DNA of 64,000 nucleotides, taken from IMG/VR virus record IMGVR_UViG_3300026097_000009, positions 62,001-126,000 of that record; one strand, 5' to 3'. The stretch is from a virus. Made by a program: the position numbers and the translations under genes. Every line of letters begins with the position of its first letter. The stretch's first letter is position 1. Positions 1 through 9,721 of this stretch are shown in pieces. The notes beneath the pieces are model-generated. The model worked only from the letters and a program-made list of their open reading frames with translations, ran no database searches and was not told the origin of the DNA.

Positions 1-2715
1 AGCATTTCTAACAGACTGATAATTTCCGCCATAAGTTAGCTCGTATTTTAGAATGTCTAAAATATCGGTAATTTCGGCCGTAATTGTCTCTTCATTGTAT
101 GTAAAACTAGAAGTAAACGGTGCGGTTTCTGCTGTAACCTGATCATCAATCCACGCAACTATTTCTTCTGTTATAAATGTTCTGTTTGCATCTAGTTGAT
201 CTCTTGCATCGCCATATCCTGTTAGGTATCCAACATTATACCCAGTCGGGTCTGTGAATACAAAAGCATCTGCCGCTCCTTCACCGTTTTCTAAAATATC
301 TTTTATTTCGTCGGCATTATTTTCTAATCTAGTTATCGCAGTTGAACTACCAGTATTACCGGCTTTTTGACTGCTTGTATCTTGAGTTACTGTATTTCCT
401 GTTGTAGGAGTTACTGAAGTGTTTGCAATTACTTCATCAGTTATACTCTTAAGATGGGTTAACGCCGCTACTGATTTTGCTTTGTCATTATCAGCAATGA
501 TTTTGCCTGCAGGAGAAACTCGTGTTGAGCGCAATTCATCCCCTACAATTGCTGTTTCGGCAGGAATAATAATTGGTAAAACTTCTTCAAACAATCCAGT
601 TTTAACAAAAATTGAATAATTAATTTTTACTTGTGCTGGAAGGTCATCAAGATCTCCTGCTGTGATAGCATCTGTTACAATTTCTATGAGCGATGATGCT
701 AATGTAAACGCTCCAGCTTCAGCAGTATAACCAAAATCAATATATTGCTTTATTCTGTTTGCGAGAATTATACCATTTTCTGATTGATAGTTTGTATCCG
801 GTGCCAAATTTGCTAAAACTTTTTCAATAAGAGTTACACCGTAATTGATGCTTGCAACAGTTTCATCTTCTTGTCCTGAAATGTAGCTCGCACCTAATTC
901 TGTAAAATAACTTTGTGCTACCTCTCTAATTTTACGATTACCGCCATGCGTCAAATCATAAACAACCGCATCTAAAAGTAATCCCATATCGCGCTGACAC
1001 TTAGATTTATCATACGTGAACGCACTTGTAAACGGAGCAATATCATTTGCAATCTGATAGTCTGTCCATTCAACAATTTCTTTTTGAACAAACGTTCTGT
1101 TTCTTTCTAGCAAATATTTTGCGTTTGGATTTTCTGGACCTTTATCTACCTGTTCAGAAGCATATCTAACAGTTCTAAACGGTCTATCAATACTTAGTCC
1201 CCACAACGGAGCTGGGCTGTCTGTTCCTTCTGTTGAAACATAATAAGTTCTAGGAACATTACCCCAAGTATACCATGCCGGTTGTCCATCAACAACAGCT
1301 AATACTTGTCCTTCATTTCCAATAGGAAGTCTTGTCGGACCTGCGCCGCTATAAAATACTATATCGCCAGCAGTGTTTAATACACTTTCTTCTAAGCCAG
1401 CGGTTAAAAGATTCCAATATGTACCTGTTAAATCTTTTTCAGGACTGTTGTTAGTTGGTGTTTGGGTGCTGTCGTCATCGTCTGAAGTGTGTTTTAAAAC
1501 ACAAACATAGGAGTTAGACCCGAATCTAACAGCATCACCTAAAAGATACTGTGTTTCATTGTCCCATTCGCCTCTCCAGCGGAATCCAGAATTTAATCTT
1601 ACCCAATAAGTACCTAAGTTGTCATCTGGTGGGAATCCAGTTCCGTCTTGTATTGCATAGTAAGTGTAAGAGCCATGTCTAACAACTTCACCAACTTTAT
1701 AAGCAGTTGCCCCGTCCCAGTCTCCATTAAAATTGAATGCTTCCAGGAACAAATCCCAGTTTGCAGTACCAGTCGAAGGAGTACTGTTGTCGTGAACAGT
1801 CTTAGCAATATAGCTGTATCCACCGTACTTAACAATGTCGCCTGGTTGGTAAGTTGTTCCGCTATTCCAGATTAGTTCATACTGAATACCTTCGGAAAAC
1901 AATGCAAAATTAGAATCATTAAATGAGGCAGAAGATGTATGTTCTGTTGTACAAATCCATATTCCTGCGCCATATTTTACAAGATCGTTAATCTTATATC
2001 TTACTGAAGAACCTGACCAAGCACCTTTGTACTCAACACCTTTATGGAAATAATCCCACTTGGCTTGATCGTCTTCTAATCCAAGTGTTTCAGTAGCGGC
2101 TGATGTGTGTCCGGTGTTACAAACATAAATTTGTCCGCCGTACTTAACTAGATCGTTTAACTTATATCTTGTTCCGGTTGCCCACTCGTCCTTCCAGTCA
2201 AGTCCTAGCGAGAATGTATCCCAGCTTGCTTGATCGTCTTCTAGTCCGTCGGCAGCATCTGCGGCTGATGTGTGTCCGGTATTGGCAATATAAGAAATAC
2301 CGCCATACTTAACTACATCATTAACTTTATATGTTGTTCCAGTAGCCCAATCGCCGGTCCAATTTAAACTTTCGGCAAATAAATCCCACTTGGCTTGATC
2401 GTCTTCGAGCAAAGATTGCGAGGTATGGCCTTCGTTCGCGATGTAAAGATATCCGCCATATTTGACAATATCGTTTACTTTATAAAGTGTGCTTCCACTC
2501 CATGTTCCTGTCCAAGTTTGACCATCAGCAAACTGATTCCATCTAGTTGGAACATTTTCTAAGTCCGTGTAAAAATCTGAGGCAGATGTGTGTCCTTCAA
2601 CACACAAGAAAGTCTTGCCACCGTAATTAACAATATCATCTTTAAAATATGTAGTAGAAGAGCCCCAAGCTCCTTTCCATACAAATCTAATTCTACCAAG
2701 TTTAAATTCTGCCAT
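1..2715 (-). CDS. Large tail-fibre/virion protein with chitin-binding-like repeats (partial, C-terminus off window)
   Basis: The frame is open from an ATG at 2715 to the window edge (905 codons, no stop), so the C-terminus is missing. The first ~480 residues are a series of ~55-residue repeats of the form W-x-G-x-W...Y..nDIVkYGG..Y.c..gHTS, which resembles the small carbohydrate-binding module family 5/12. From ~residue 488 a segment starting YYVSTEGTDSP leads into a beta-helix-like region with the motif IVGDELRST (~residue 725). The next gene upstream (2748-9008) has the same order of modules, so the two are tandem paralogues. The start is supported by GGAG six bases before the ATG and by a late promoter just upstream. 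The likely role is a host-contacting fibre or baseplate appendage. The structural-protein class is well supported; the ligand is inference. Confidence 0.75.
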   Translation of the reverse strand, partial: MAEFKLGRIRFVWKGAWGSSTTYFKDDIVNYGGKTFLCVEGHTSASDFYTDLENVPTRWNQFADGQTWTGTWSGSTLYKVNDIVKYGGYLYIANEGHTSQSLLEDDQAKWDLFAESLNWTGDWATGTTYKVNDVVKYGGISYIANTGHTSAADAADGLEDDQASWDTFSLGLDWKDEWATGTRYKLNDLVKYGGQIYVCNTGHTSAATETLGLEDDQAKWDYFHKGVEYKGAWSGSSVRYKINDLVKYGAGIWICTTEHTSSASFNDSNFALFSEGIQYELIWNSGTTYQPGDIVKYGGYSYIAKTVHDNSTPSTGTANWDLFLEAFNFNGDWDGATAYKVGEVVRHGSYTYYAIQDGTGFPPDDNLGTYWVRLNSGFRWRGEWDNETQYLLGDAVRFGSNSYVCVLKHTSDDDDSTQTPTNNSPEKDLTGTYWNLLTAGLEESVLNTAGDIVFYSGAGPTRLPIGNEGQVLAVVDGQPAWYTWGNVPRTYYVSTEGTDSPAPLWGLSIDRPFRTVRYASEQVDKGPENPNAKYLLERNRTFVQKEIVEWTDYQIANDIAPFTSAFTYDKSKCQRDMGLLLDAVVYDLTHGGNRKIREVAQSYFTELGASYISGQEDETVASINYGVTLIEKVLANLAPDTNYQSENGIILANRIKQYIDFGYTAEAGAFTLASSLIEIVTDAITAGDLDDLPAQVKINYSIFVKTGLFEEVLPIIIPAETAIVGDELRSTRVSPAGKIIADNDKAKSVAALTHLKSITDEVIANTSVTPTTGNTVTQDTSSQKAGNTGSSTAITRLENNADEIKDILENGEGAADAFVFTDPTGYNVGYLTGYGDARDQLDANRTFITEEIVAWIDDQVTAETAPFTSSFTYNEETITAEITDILDILKYELTYGGNYQSVRNA
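2052..2406. repeat. DNA-level repeats inside the chitin-binding-like modules
   Basis: A 25-base string is identical at 2052-2076 and 2382-2406, and a 20-base string is identical at 2096-2115 and 2261-2280. A partly matching third copy of the first lies near 2224. The identity is at nucleotide level inside a coding region whose protein modules otherwise diverge, which suggests recent duplication or gene conversion between modules. Confidence 0.8.
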
Positions 2716-2735
2716 TTATTGCTCCAACTAATTAA

Positions 2736-2743
2736 TATTTATT
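2736..2743 (-). promoter_or_regulatory. Late promoter AATAAATA
   Basis: On the minus strand this reads AATAAATA, one base from the T4 late consensus TATAAATA. It sits in the 32-base gap between the 2,086-aa gene and the gene starting at 2715, about 20 bases before the start, leaving room for the GGAG ribosome site. Confidence 0.7.
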
Positions 2744-2747
2744 GTTT

Positions 2748-5700
2748 TTACTCATTGTTTCCTGAAAGGAACACTGATTGTTGTAACCAAACTCCGTCAA
2801 TACCACCTTGGAAAGTCATTTTAACAGGAACATTAATTTCAACCCCTGTTGTTGTGGTAAATTGATTTGGACCCATAGTTACTACCCCGGCGGTCATCTG
2901 TCCTGTAATAGCATCGGAGCCACCGCCTGACACCCTTGCAGTAATAAACGCTTTAATTGCACGTTGTGTAGGTATAATGTTGTTACTGTCGGCGGTAAAC
3001 GTCGGATCTGTTGAGAATTCTCTAACCACAACACCCGATCCGCCGACACTAACACCACCTAATACTAATTCTTCTAATCCTTCTAGATCAAAGAAGTCAG
3101 CATTGATTGTTACAATACCAGTTGACTGCTCTACAGCAAACAATTCGCCAACTCGGAAATTACCGTTTTGATCTGTGCTTGTGTAAAATACTCGTCCGCC
3201 ATCTGCTTCAATAACTTCATCCTGTGGTGCTCTAACTGTTCCAATTGGAAATAACACGTTAGGGTAGTTAGTTTGTACAAAATTGCCTAATCCTATATCT
3301 AGGAAATCGTGTCCTGATAACCGCACTTGACTGTATTGCTGTCTAATTTCTAATGAATCGCCGTGTCCTGGACTTTCGTCTCTGTCTAAATCTTTAGCGA
3401 TTGTTAAACGTGCTGTAACATTAGGAAATTCTCCTTCTAATACTGTTACTGATAACAATTTGTATGTATAATCTGTAATTTCATCAAAATTAACGTTGTC
3501 GCCAGGTCCTGGAATTCTAGTTAATCCGCTTACAATTATGTCACTGCCGGTCTGGAACTGATCTTTAAATCCATCGCCGGTAATGGTTACAAATGTTGTG
3601 TTATTTTGGAATCCTGTACCTGCGTTTACCAAGGTTGGGTTTCCTAATACACCGTGATGTGTTCTAACATTAACAGCAACATCACCTGTATTGTTTGGAT
3701 CTGTTAAAACAAATGCCGGGGCACTACCGTATCCACTTCCTGGTTCCCAGATGCTGATAGCACTTATTCTCTGACCAACTACACTGACCCTGGCTTGTGC
3801 TCTTACACCTGTTCGAATGTCTCTAACAGGGTTGCGATTTCCAGTATTTCTAGAGATTACAATAAATCTTCCGGTGTTTTCCGAATTACCGAACGCTACT
3901 GTTGACCACTCCGAGCTCCCTGATAACGTTTCACTTTCCCAGCGGATACCGTCTTCTGATACCGCACAAGAACCAGAATCTTCTGCAACTGCAACGAATA
4001 ATCCTTGCCCGTATGTAATATCTTGCCAGTTGTCAGCAGTAGGTAAATTTCCTTGTACCCAGGTTTCACCATCGAAACTGATAAAGCTGTTGTTTGATCC
4101 TTCAAACCCGCCTTCAATTGCAACAAATCTATTATTACCGAACGTAATTGCATATGCGCCGCCTGGCATTGAACTTTCTGTCCAAGTATCGCCGCCATCA
4201 GCAGAGTATGCCGATTCGGTATTACTCGAAGCACTTTCAGCAATGGCTACAAATTTTCCTTTACCATATGTTATGGCTGACCAATCAGACCCTGATGGTA
4301 ATGTAATAGTAGTCCAAGTATCGCCGTCATCTGTTGATTTAACGGCAGTGTCGCCGCCTGAAGCTACTGCTATCCACACACCGTCACCGTATGCGACACC
4401 TGTATAGCTTAGTGAAGGTGCTCCAGCAAGTGCCCATGATATACCGTCAGTGCTTATTGCTGATACACCATCGCCGACCGCTATATAATTGCCGTTACCG
4501 TAAGCAATGCTTTTCCATCTAGCTGAAGCAGGAAGTGTACTGAAAGTCCATTCTACACCATTATCGCTGGTTCCTACTGCTGTAGAAACAGTAGTTCCGC
4601 CTGCGATTGCAACAAATTGACCATCGGCATATATAACTTTTGTGAACGGATTACCCGAACCTGAAGAATACATAGTAGCAGAATTAACTGAATAACCTGG
4701 ACTAGAAAATGTAACTCTAGGTTCGATAGTGTAATTTGTTGTTGTGTTTAAAGTAGTTTCGGCCGGTGTTCCAGGATTAATGTTGTTCCATCCTAGATGA
4801 TGTAACTCCATATCGCCTGTTTCGTTAATCAATCCAAAGGCTGTGTTTGCTACTGTGGAAAACTGATAGATTGTTGATGTACTACCAGCAGTAATATACA
4901 TTTTTTCTCCGCTGTTTGCAAATTCAATTGCTCCTATTGCAGAGGCTACCGTACCACTAAAATCATATGTTACACTGTCGTACGAGGCAGAGCTTAAATC
5001 AAACGATGCGCTTAACCCGTATCTATACACAGCATCCGAATCATTTACAAATATTTTTGTGCCATCATCATTGAAATATGCTCCGCCTAAATTATCATTA
5101 GTAGTTTGAAGAGCAGTATCTAAGGCTATCGAATCATCTGTAGCAGTTGTGATATCAAATTCTGTTGAAAGAGAATATTGATGTATTTGTTGTGACGCGA
5201 CAGTAGATTCAACGATATACATTTTGCTTCCTGAATTGTTAAAAAGTACATCCGTCGGATCAATGCTTGAAACTGCATTTGCATCATAAGTTGCTGGAGT
5301 AGGATCAATTGAAGTTACATCATAAGCAACAGACAAATCGTGTTCGTAAATTAATCCAGTTGTTTCGTTGGCAAAATATAGTTTAGTACCAGTAGCATTG
5401 AATGTTAGACCGGTATGGGTGTTTAATCCGCTGTCGAAGGTATTGATAGCAGTGGCGCTTTCAATATTAAAGTTATCATACATAAAATATTCTGTTACCA
5501 CACCGCCTTCTAGCACAAATGCTTTGGTTCCTATATCGTTGAAAACTATTCCTCGAGGAGTCCCGCCTGTGTTTAAAGTTATACTGTCGGAAACAGCATT
5601 AGATAATGTGTAACCTGTTTTGTCAGGTGATGTGGAAATAGTAATGTTACTTCCGCTAACACTGTTAACATAATATATTGTAGTTTCTTGGATATTACCA

Positions 5701-8700
5701 TAATGCGTTCCTGTAAATATTACAGGATCACCTATGCTTAATCCTTCTGTACTGTCAAGAACAACTAAATTTCCAATCGCTTGTGTTTCTAAAACAGTTT
5801 TCTTAGGATAATACTCGTCGCCAACATAAACAATTTTTGATGTATCGTCATATTCTGCAACATAGCCGTATTGTCCTGCGCCTGTTCCGGATTGAATATA
5901 AACACGCATTTCTCTGTATGTTGCAGGAACTTCTTCATCGGCCGCCGCGATAGTTATCGTCTTGTCAGTGCCTGCCTGTGCCGAGTTAGTAGTAAACTTA
6001 TAACCGGCACCACCTGCAATTCCTGAATCACCAGGATCGGTAATTCTAACTTCATAAACAGCGTCATCTCTAATTTCATCTCCGAGCAATTCTTGATTTA
6101 ATCCAGAACCAGAAACTGTAAATGTTGCTGACGTATATTCATTACCAGCATTGCTGAAAAATAACTTTGATATTTCTTGATTTTTAGTTTGTACAGATGC
6201 TACATCAGCTTCAAAATATCGGTTGTTAACTGATGCTTGAATTGGCGCTTCACTTACATTAAATCCTTCAGCAACCGCACCAAAAGTTCCGTAAGAACAG
6301 TTTCCGTTAGTTCCTCGAATTTTTCCGCCGCGTGTACACAAATAACCTATGTGATTATAGTATGTAAACACCGATACTGCTTCTGTTTTTCCAGTTCCGT
6401 TACACCAGACACCTATACCGTCAGATAATATTTGTGTAAAATCGTTCGAAACAATTGTTTGATTACCGCCGGCGTGTAAGTCGCCGTCGATTTTTAAACC
6501 GATACAGCCGTCGCCGAATGTAGTAACATTTTGTACATAAGGAGATTTAGAACCTACCCAAACAGTGTCATCTTGTGTTCCCCAGCCTGGATCTAGAGAT
6601 GCATAAGCTCCTGCCGTCGGTCTTCTTGTTAAATTAGCATTAAGATCACCTAGTGTTCCGCTTAAGCCTGTTAAGGTACAGTTTCTTAATCCAGTACCGT
6701 CTCTTAAAAGAAACATATTTTGTATTTTATTTCTATCGTAGCTGTTTGCATTTAAGAAATATTGCGATTCTAGTCCTGTTCTGTAGTTTCCTGGATATTG
6801 GGTATCATAAATTATAGCATCAATTACTCTAGCTATATTAGAATCTAACTGTGTTTCGTTGTAATCGTATAATGGTTGTACAGTTGTAATGTATGCTTTT
6901 AGTTCAGCGAGTATAAAACTTCTATTTGCTACTAACAAATTATATGCATTTACTTCTGCTTCATCGGTGGAAGCTGTGTTAGTACTGTTTACCGATGCAA
7001 CAAGACCGTCATTTAAAATTGACACTAATTGTCCTAACAGTGAGGAATAGTTAGTGGCTGTATCATCTGTTGACGGCGATCCTAAGAATACTTGAGATTC
7101 ATTACTGTAAAGATTTGTTCCAAATGTAGGCTGTAATTCGTCAGCAGTGCCAATCTCTTGTTCTAACACAACAAACTCAACTATGCTTTGGAAATACTGT
7201 ATAATCTGTATTAGATAGGTTAAATCTAAATCTGAAATTATAGGTTGGGTGGGGCGAATTACAGTGCTTCGTAATTCATCACCTACCACTGCACAGAATG
7301 CAGGAACTGTTAACGGTAAAACTTCGTCAAATATACCTGTTCTAACATAAATTGTCGAATTTCCTGATACATTATCTCTTACATACTCTAGTGCATATCT
7401 TAGTGTTTTCCATGGAGCATTTTGATCTCTACCTAAATTAGGGCTATCAACTCCATCGTTTGCAACAAAGAAAACCGAAGTTGCAGAATTTAGATTTTTC
7501 CAAGATATATCGCTATCTTGAACTGCTAATGTTTGTTTTTCGTTACCGATAGTTATTCTTCTATTTCCGATAGAACTTCCATCTTCTTGAACTCCGTAAC
7601 TGAGAATATCACCGACTTCTTTTAAGACGTTATCTGGATCTCCTAAAATTAAAGGTTCCCAATAAAAACCTCCGTCGTCTTCTGGGCTGTTACCTGCATC
7701 AGAAACGTGTCTTCTTAATGCTCTATAAGAACTAGATGTCAATACAACAACATCGCCTTCTACATACGTGTTGCCTGCACCCCAGATTCCTACCCACTTT
7801 TCGCCTGGAATAATTAAATCCCAGTAATCTGAGTTGACTGTACTATCATCTGTTAAGATATCCGGATCTTCACCTATAGAATCTGCCACCGCAACAAATA
7901 CCTGGCCGCTTCTTCTTACTACATCGCCTAAACGATACGAAGAAGTTCTTCCCCACTCTCCTCTAACATTTGAGTTTTCAAATAACAACGTCCATGACGC
8001 ATTAGGTTGTGCAGTATCATATGTAGGTATTATTCCAGACCCAGTAGCTCGATTTACAAATAAATATCCACCGTATCGAACAATGTCTCCTATTTGATAA
8101 ACAGTATCTTCGTTCCATTCGTTATCAAATTCTTGTCCTGGACAATATATTGAAAAATTTCCTGCTAAAAATCCATCTGCTTCTCTGGAAGTATGTGCAA
8201 CAGTTACTTGGTACAGGTATGAACCGTATTTTACAATATCATTAGCTTTATATCGATAACCTTCAGCAACATAATTGCCAACATATTCAACTCCATTAAC
8301 AAACACAGACCATTTGTCGCTATCGTCTTCTAATCCATCCGCAGAAGTCGCCGATGACTCGTGTCCTTCGGTACATCTATAAACAATGCCACCATAACGA
8401 ACTATATCATTCACTTTATATCTGTTAGAAGTTGTCCAATCTCCTTTCCAATCTTGTCCAAGATTAACAATTTCCCACTTGTCTTGATCGATTTCTAAAC
8501 CAGTAACATCGGTAGAATCACTAATATGTCCTTCGGTACATCTATAAACGATCCCACCGTAACGAGCAATATCATTTAATTTATAAAATGTACTTGTTGT
8601 CCAATCAGTAACCCAGTTATCTGAACTGACTTGAACTGTCCAGTAACTTAATGATAAATCGTCATAAAAATTATCTGAAGAATCTACGGAGGTATGTCCT

Positions 8701-9008
8701 TCAGTACAAAGGTATACAATACCTCCGTATTTTACTAAATCACCGATATTATAAAAAGTAGATGGTTGCCAATCTCGGCGCCATTCAGATCCTTCTGCCA
8801 TTAAAACCCATCTTGGGTCTGGCGCAGGTGGAATATTATCATTTAAAAAATTTAAGTCGTCATAAAAATTTGGTTGGCTGTCGTGCAATTTGATACAGAC
8901 ATATATTTTCGATCCGTACGATATAATATCGTCGGGATTATATCTGTAGAGAGATCTCCATTCACCTCTCCATGTATATCTAAATCTGTCTAGTATAAAA
9001 TCTGCCAT
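2748..9008 (-). CDS. Giant multi-domain tail-fibre-like protein with two predicted beta-propellers (2,086 aa)
   Basis: Residues ~1-470 are chitin-binding-like repeats (W..W...Y..gDiV.YGG..Y.c.egH.S). Residues ~510-900 start FFVANDGVDSPN and carry VVGDELRST, matching the neighbouring partial gene. Residues ~1150-1395 hold about five repeats of the type F...GtKmYv....v..y.Ls, as in NHL/SMP30-like propellers. Residues ~1455-1730 hold about seven blades with Asp-box-like turns (for example STDDGDTWTT, SADGGDTW) alternating with YG.G.fvAi strands, as in sialidase-type propellers. After this comes a GSGY-type module and a C-terminal ~240-residue region of virion type. The ATG at 9008 follows GGAAG. 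The likely role is adhesion to a host surface glycan. The propeller assignments are read from repeats and not confirmed by a search. Confidence 0.8.
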   Translation of the reverse strand: MADFILDRFRYTWRGEWRSLYRYNPDDIISYGSKIYVCIKLHDSQPNFYDDLNFLNDNIPPAPDPRWVLMAEGSEWRRDWQPSTFYNIGDLVKYGGIVYLCTEGHTSVDSSDNFYDDLSLSYWTVQVSSDNWVTDWTTSTFYKLNDIARYGGIVYRCTEGHISDSTDVTGLEIDQDKWEIVNLGQDWKGDWTTSNRYKVNDIVRYGGIVYRCTEGHESSATSADGLEDDSDKWSVFVNGVEYVGNYVAEGYRYKANDIVKYGSYLYQVTVAHTSREADGFLAGNFSIYCPGQEFDNEWNEDTVYQIGDIVRYGGYLFVNRATGSGIIPTYDTAQPNASWTLLFENSNVRGEWGRTSSYRLGDVVRRSGQVFVAVADSIGEDPDILTDDSTVNSDYWDLIIPGEKWVGIWGAGNTYVEGDVVVLTSSSYRALRRHVSDAGNSPEDDGGFYWEPLILGDPDNVLKEVGDILSYGVQEDGSSIGNRRITIGNEKQTLAVQDSDISWKNLNSATSVFFVANDGVDSPNLGRDQNAPWKTLRYALEYVRDNVSGNSTIYVRTGIFDEVLPLTVPAFCAVVGDELRSTVIRPTQPIISDLDLTYLIQIIQYFQSIVEFVVLEQEIGTADELQPTFGTNLYSNESQVFLGSPSTDDTATNYSSLLGQLVSILNDGLVASVNSTNTASTDEAEVNAYNLLVANRSFILAELKAYITTVQPLYDYNETQLDSNIARVIDAIIYDTQYPGNYRTGLESQYFLNANSYDRNKIQNMFLLRDGTGLRNCTLTGLSGTLGDLNANLTRRPTAGAYASLDPGWGTQDDTVWVGSKSPYVQNVTTFGDGCIGLKIDGDLHAGGNQTIVSNDFTQILSDGIGVWCNGTGKTEAVSVFTYYNHIGYLCTRGGKIRGTNGNCSYGTFGAVAEGFNVSEAPIQASVNNRYFEADVASVQTKNQEISKLFFSNAGNEYTSATFTVSGSGLNQELLGDEIRDDAVYEVRITDPGDSGIAGGAGYKFTTNSAQAGTDKTITIAAADEEVPATYREMRVYIQSGTGAGQYGYVAEYDDTSKIVYVGDEYYPKKTVLETQAIGNLVVLDSTEGLSIGDPVIFTGTHYGNIQETTIYYVNSVSGSNITISTSPDKTGYTLSNAVSDSITLNTGGTPRGIVFNDIGTKAFVLEGGVVTEYFMYDNFNIESATAINTFDSGLNTHTGLTFNATGTKLYFANETTGLIYEHDLSVAYDVTSIDPTPATYDANAVSSIDPTDVLFNNSGSKMYIVESTVASQQIHQYSLSTEFDITTATDDSIALDTALQTTNDNLGGAYFNDDGTKIFVNDSDAVYRYGLSASFDLSSASYDSVTYDFSGTVASAIGAIEFANSGEKMYITAGSTSTIYQFSTVANTAFGLINETGDMELHHLGWNNINPGTPAETTLNTTTNYTIEPRVTFSSPGYSVNSATMYSSGSGNPFTKVIYADGQFVAIAGGTTVSTAVGTSDNGVEWTFSTLPASARWKSIAYGNGNYIAVGDGVSAISTDGISWALAGAPSLSYTGVAYGDGVWIAVASGGDTAVKSTDDGDTWTTITLPSGSDWSAITYGKGKFVAIAESASSNTESAYSADGGDTWTESSMPGGAYAITFGNNRFVAIEGGFEGSNNSFISFDGETWVQGNLPTADNWQDITYGQGLFVAVAEDSGSCAVSEDGIRWESETLSGSSEWSTVAFGNSENTGRFIVISRNTGNRNPVRDIRTGVRAQARVSVVGQRISAISIWEPGSGYGSAPAFVLTDPNNTGDVAVNVRTHHGVLGNPTLVNAGTGFQNNTTFVTITGDGFKDQFQTGSDIIVSGLTRIPGPGDNVNFDEITDYTYKLLSVTVLEGEFPNVTARLTIAKDLDRDESPGHGDSLEIRQQYSQVRLSGHDFLDIGLGNFVQTNYPNVLFPIGTVRAPQDEVIEADGGRVFYTSTDQNGNFRVGELFAVEQSTGIVTINADFFDLEGLEELVLGGVSVGGSGVVVREFSTDPTFTADSNNIIPTQRAIKAFITARVSGGGSDAITGQMTAGVVTMGPNQFTTTTGVEINVPVKMTFQGGIDGVWLQQSVFLSGNNE
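8362..8549. repeat. 23-base identical repeat within chitin-binding-like modules
   Basis: The same 23 bases occur at 8362-8384 and 8527-8549, one protein module apart, encoding the part of the repeat that contains the CTEGH motif. The flanks are similar but not identical, consistent with module duplication in this gene. Confidence 0.75.
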
Positions 9009-9009
9009 A

Positions 9010-9375
9010 TTAATCTTCCGAATCTAAATTGTTATATTCTACGCTTCTGTTAATTTTAACAACCAATTGTCCGTCATCGTCTACATAATAAAATAGACCT
9101 CGATCGTCCCAGCGGTACTGATCATATTTTAAATTATCAAAAACTTTTTCGTGATTTACATCAACTCCTTCATAAAAATCTACGCCAATTTCAAAATCGT
9201 TATAGTTTTCTGCTTGATCTCCGGGAGTATTCAATTCAATTGTGTCGTCGTCTTTGAGTTGATCACTTCTTAAAAGAAATAAACTACCATTTTCGTTTCT
9301 TCTTAAAGCATAGAAGTATCTAGGATTATCCCCTAATACATCAGCTGGATTCTGTCCTAAATAAAAATTACTCAT
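9010..9375 (-). CDS. Small virion-associated protein of unknown function (121 aa)
   Basis: Not recognised to a named family. It starts MSNFYLGQNPADVLGDNPRY and is acidic, with tyrosine-rich strands (for example DQYRWDDRGLFYYVDDDGQL), which looks like a compact beta protein. An AGGAG site six bases before the ATG at 9375 supports the start. It lies one base from the 2,086-aa fibre gene and shares its operon, so it may be a connector, chaperone or decoration protein for the fibre. That role is inference from position only. Confidence 0.7.
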   Translation of the reverse strand: MSNFYLGQNPADVLGDNPRYFYALRRNENGSLFLLRSDQLKDDDTIELNTPGDQAENYNDFEIGVDFYEGVDVNHEKVFDNLKYDQYRWDDRGLFYYVDDDGQLVVKINRSVEYNNLDSED

Positions 9376-9384
9376 TGTTCACTC

Positions 9385-9717
9385 CTATGATAACTCTACA
9401 AAGCTAACCACAGCATCTATACTGTCATCTACATTGCTGGATATTCGTAGAGTTGTGGTTTCTGGTAATATTAATTTTTCACCATTTGTAACTATTTTAA
9501 CGGTGCCTCCCGGAGGTATTCCGAGATCTTTAGCATAATAAGATGCGTTACTGCCTTCGTCTATAACAAAGACATCAACGAAAACATTATCGTAATCTGT
9601 AATGTTTGTTAAATTACAACCGATTACAGTTGTACTAAATCCAACAGGAACAGTTATTACATCTATTGGAGTTGTTCCTATGGTTGTGTTCACCGCATGT
9701 TGAAAACTCGTTGGCAT
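9385..9717 (-). CDS. Small beta-rich virion protein (110 aa)
   Basis: Starts MPTSFQHAVNTTIGTTPIDV. The body is strand-like with IPPGGTVKIV and a run of Val/Ile/Thr, giving a likely beta-sandwich. It resembles the 111-aa product at 12487-12822 in size and in the pattern PPGGTVKI / VPAGETVIF followed by EKLIL / EKIVL, so the two may be distant paralogues. AGGA lies seven bases before the ATG at 9717. Role unknown, probably structural or adhesin-associated. Confidence 0.7.
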   Translation of the reverse strand: MPTSFQHAVNTTIGTTPIDVITVPVGFSTTVIGCNLTNITDYDNVFVDVFVIDEGSNASYYAKDLGIPPGGTVKIVTNGEKLILPETTTLRISSNVDDSIDAVVSFVELS

Positions 9718-9721
9718 CTTA

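Noticed and set aside
3817-4407. 196-codon plus-strand open frame
   Set aside because: It lies antisense to the Asp-box propeller repeats of the 2,086-aa gene; the periodic composition of those repeats explains the long open frame, and there is no convincing promoter or ribosome site for it.
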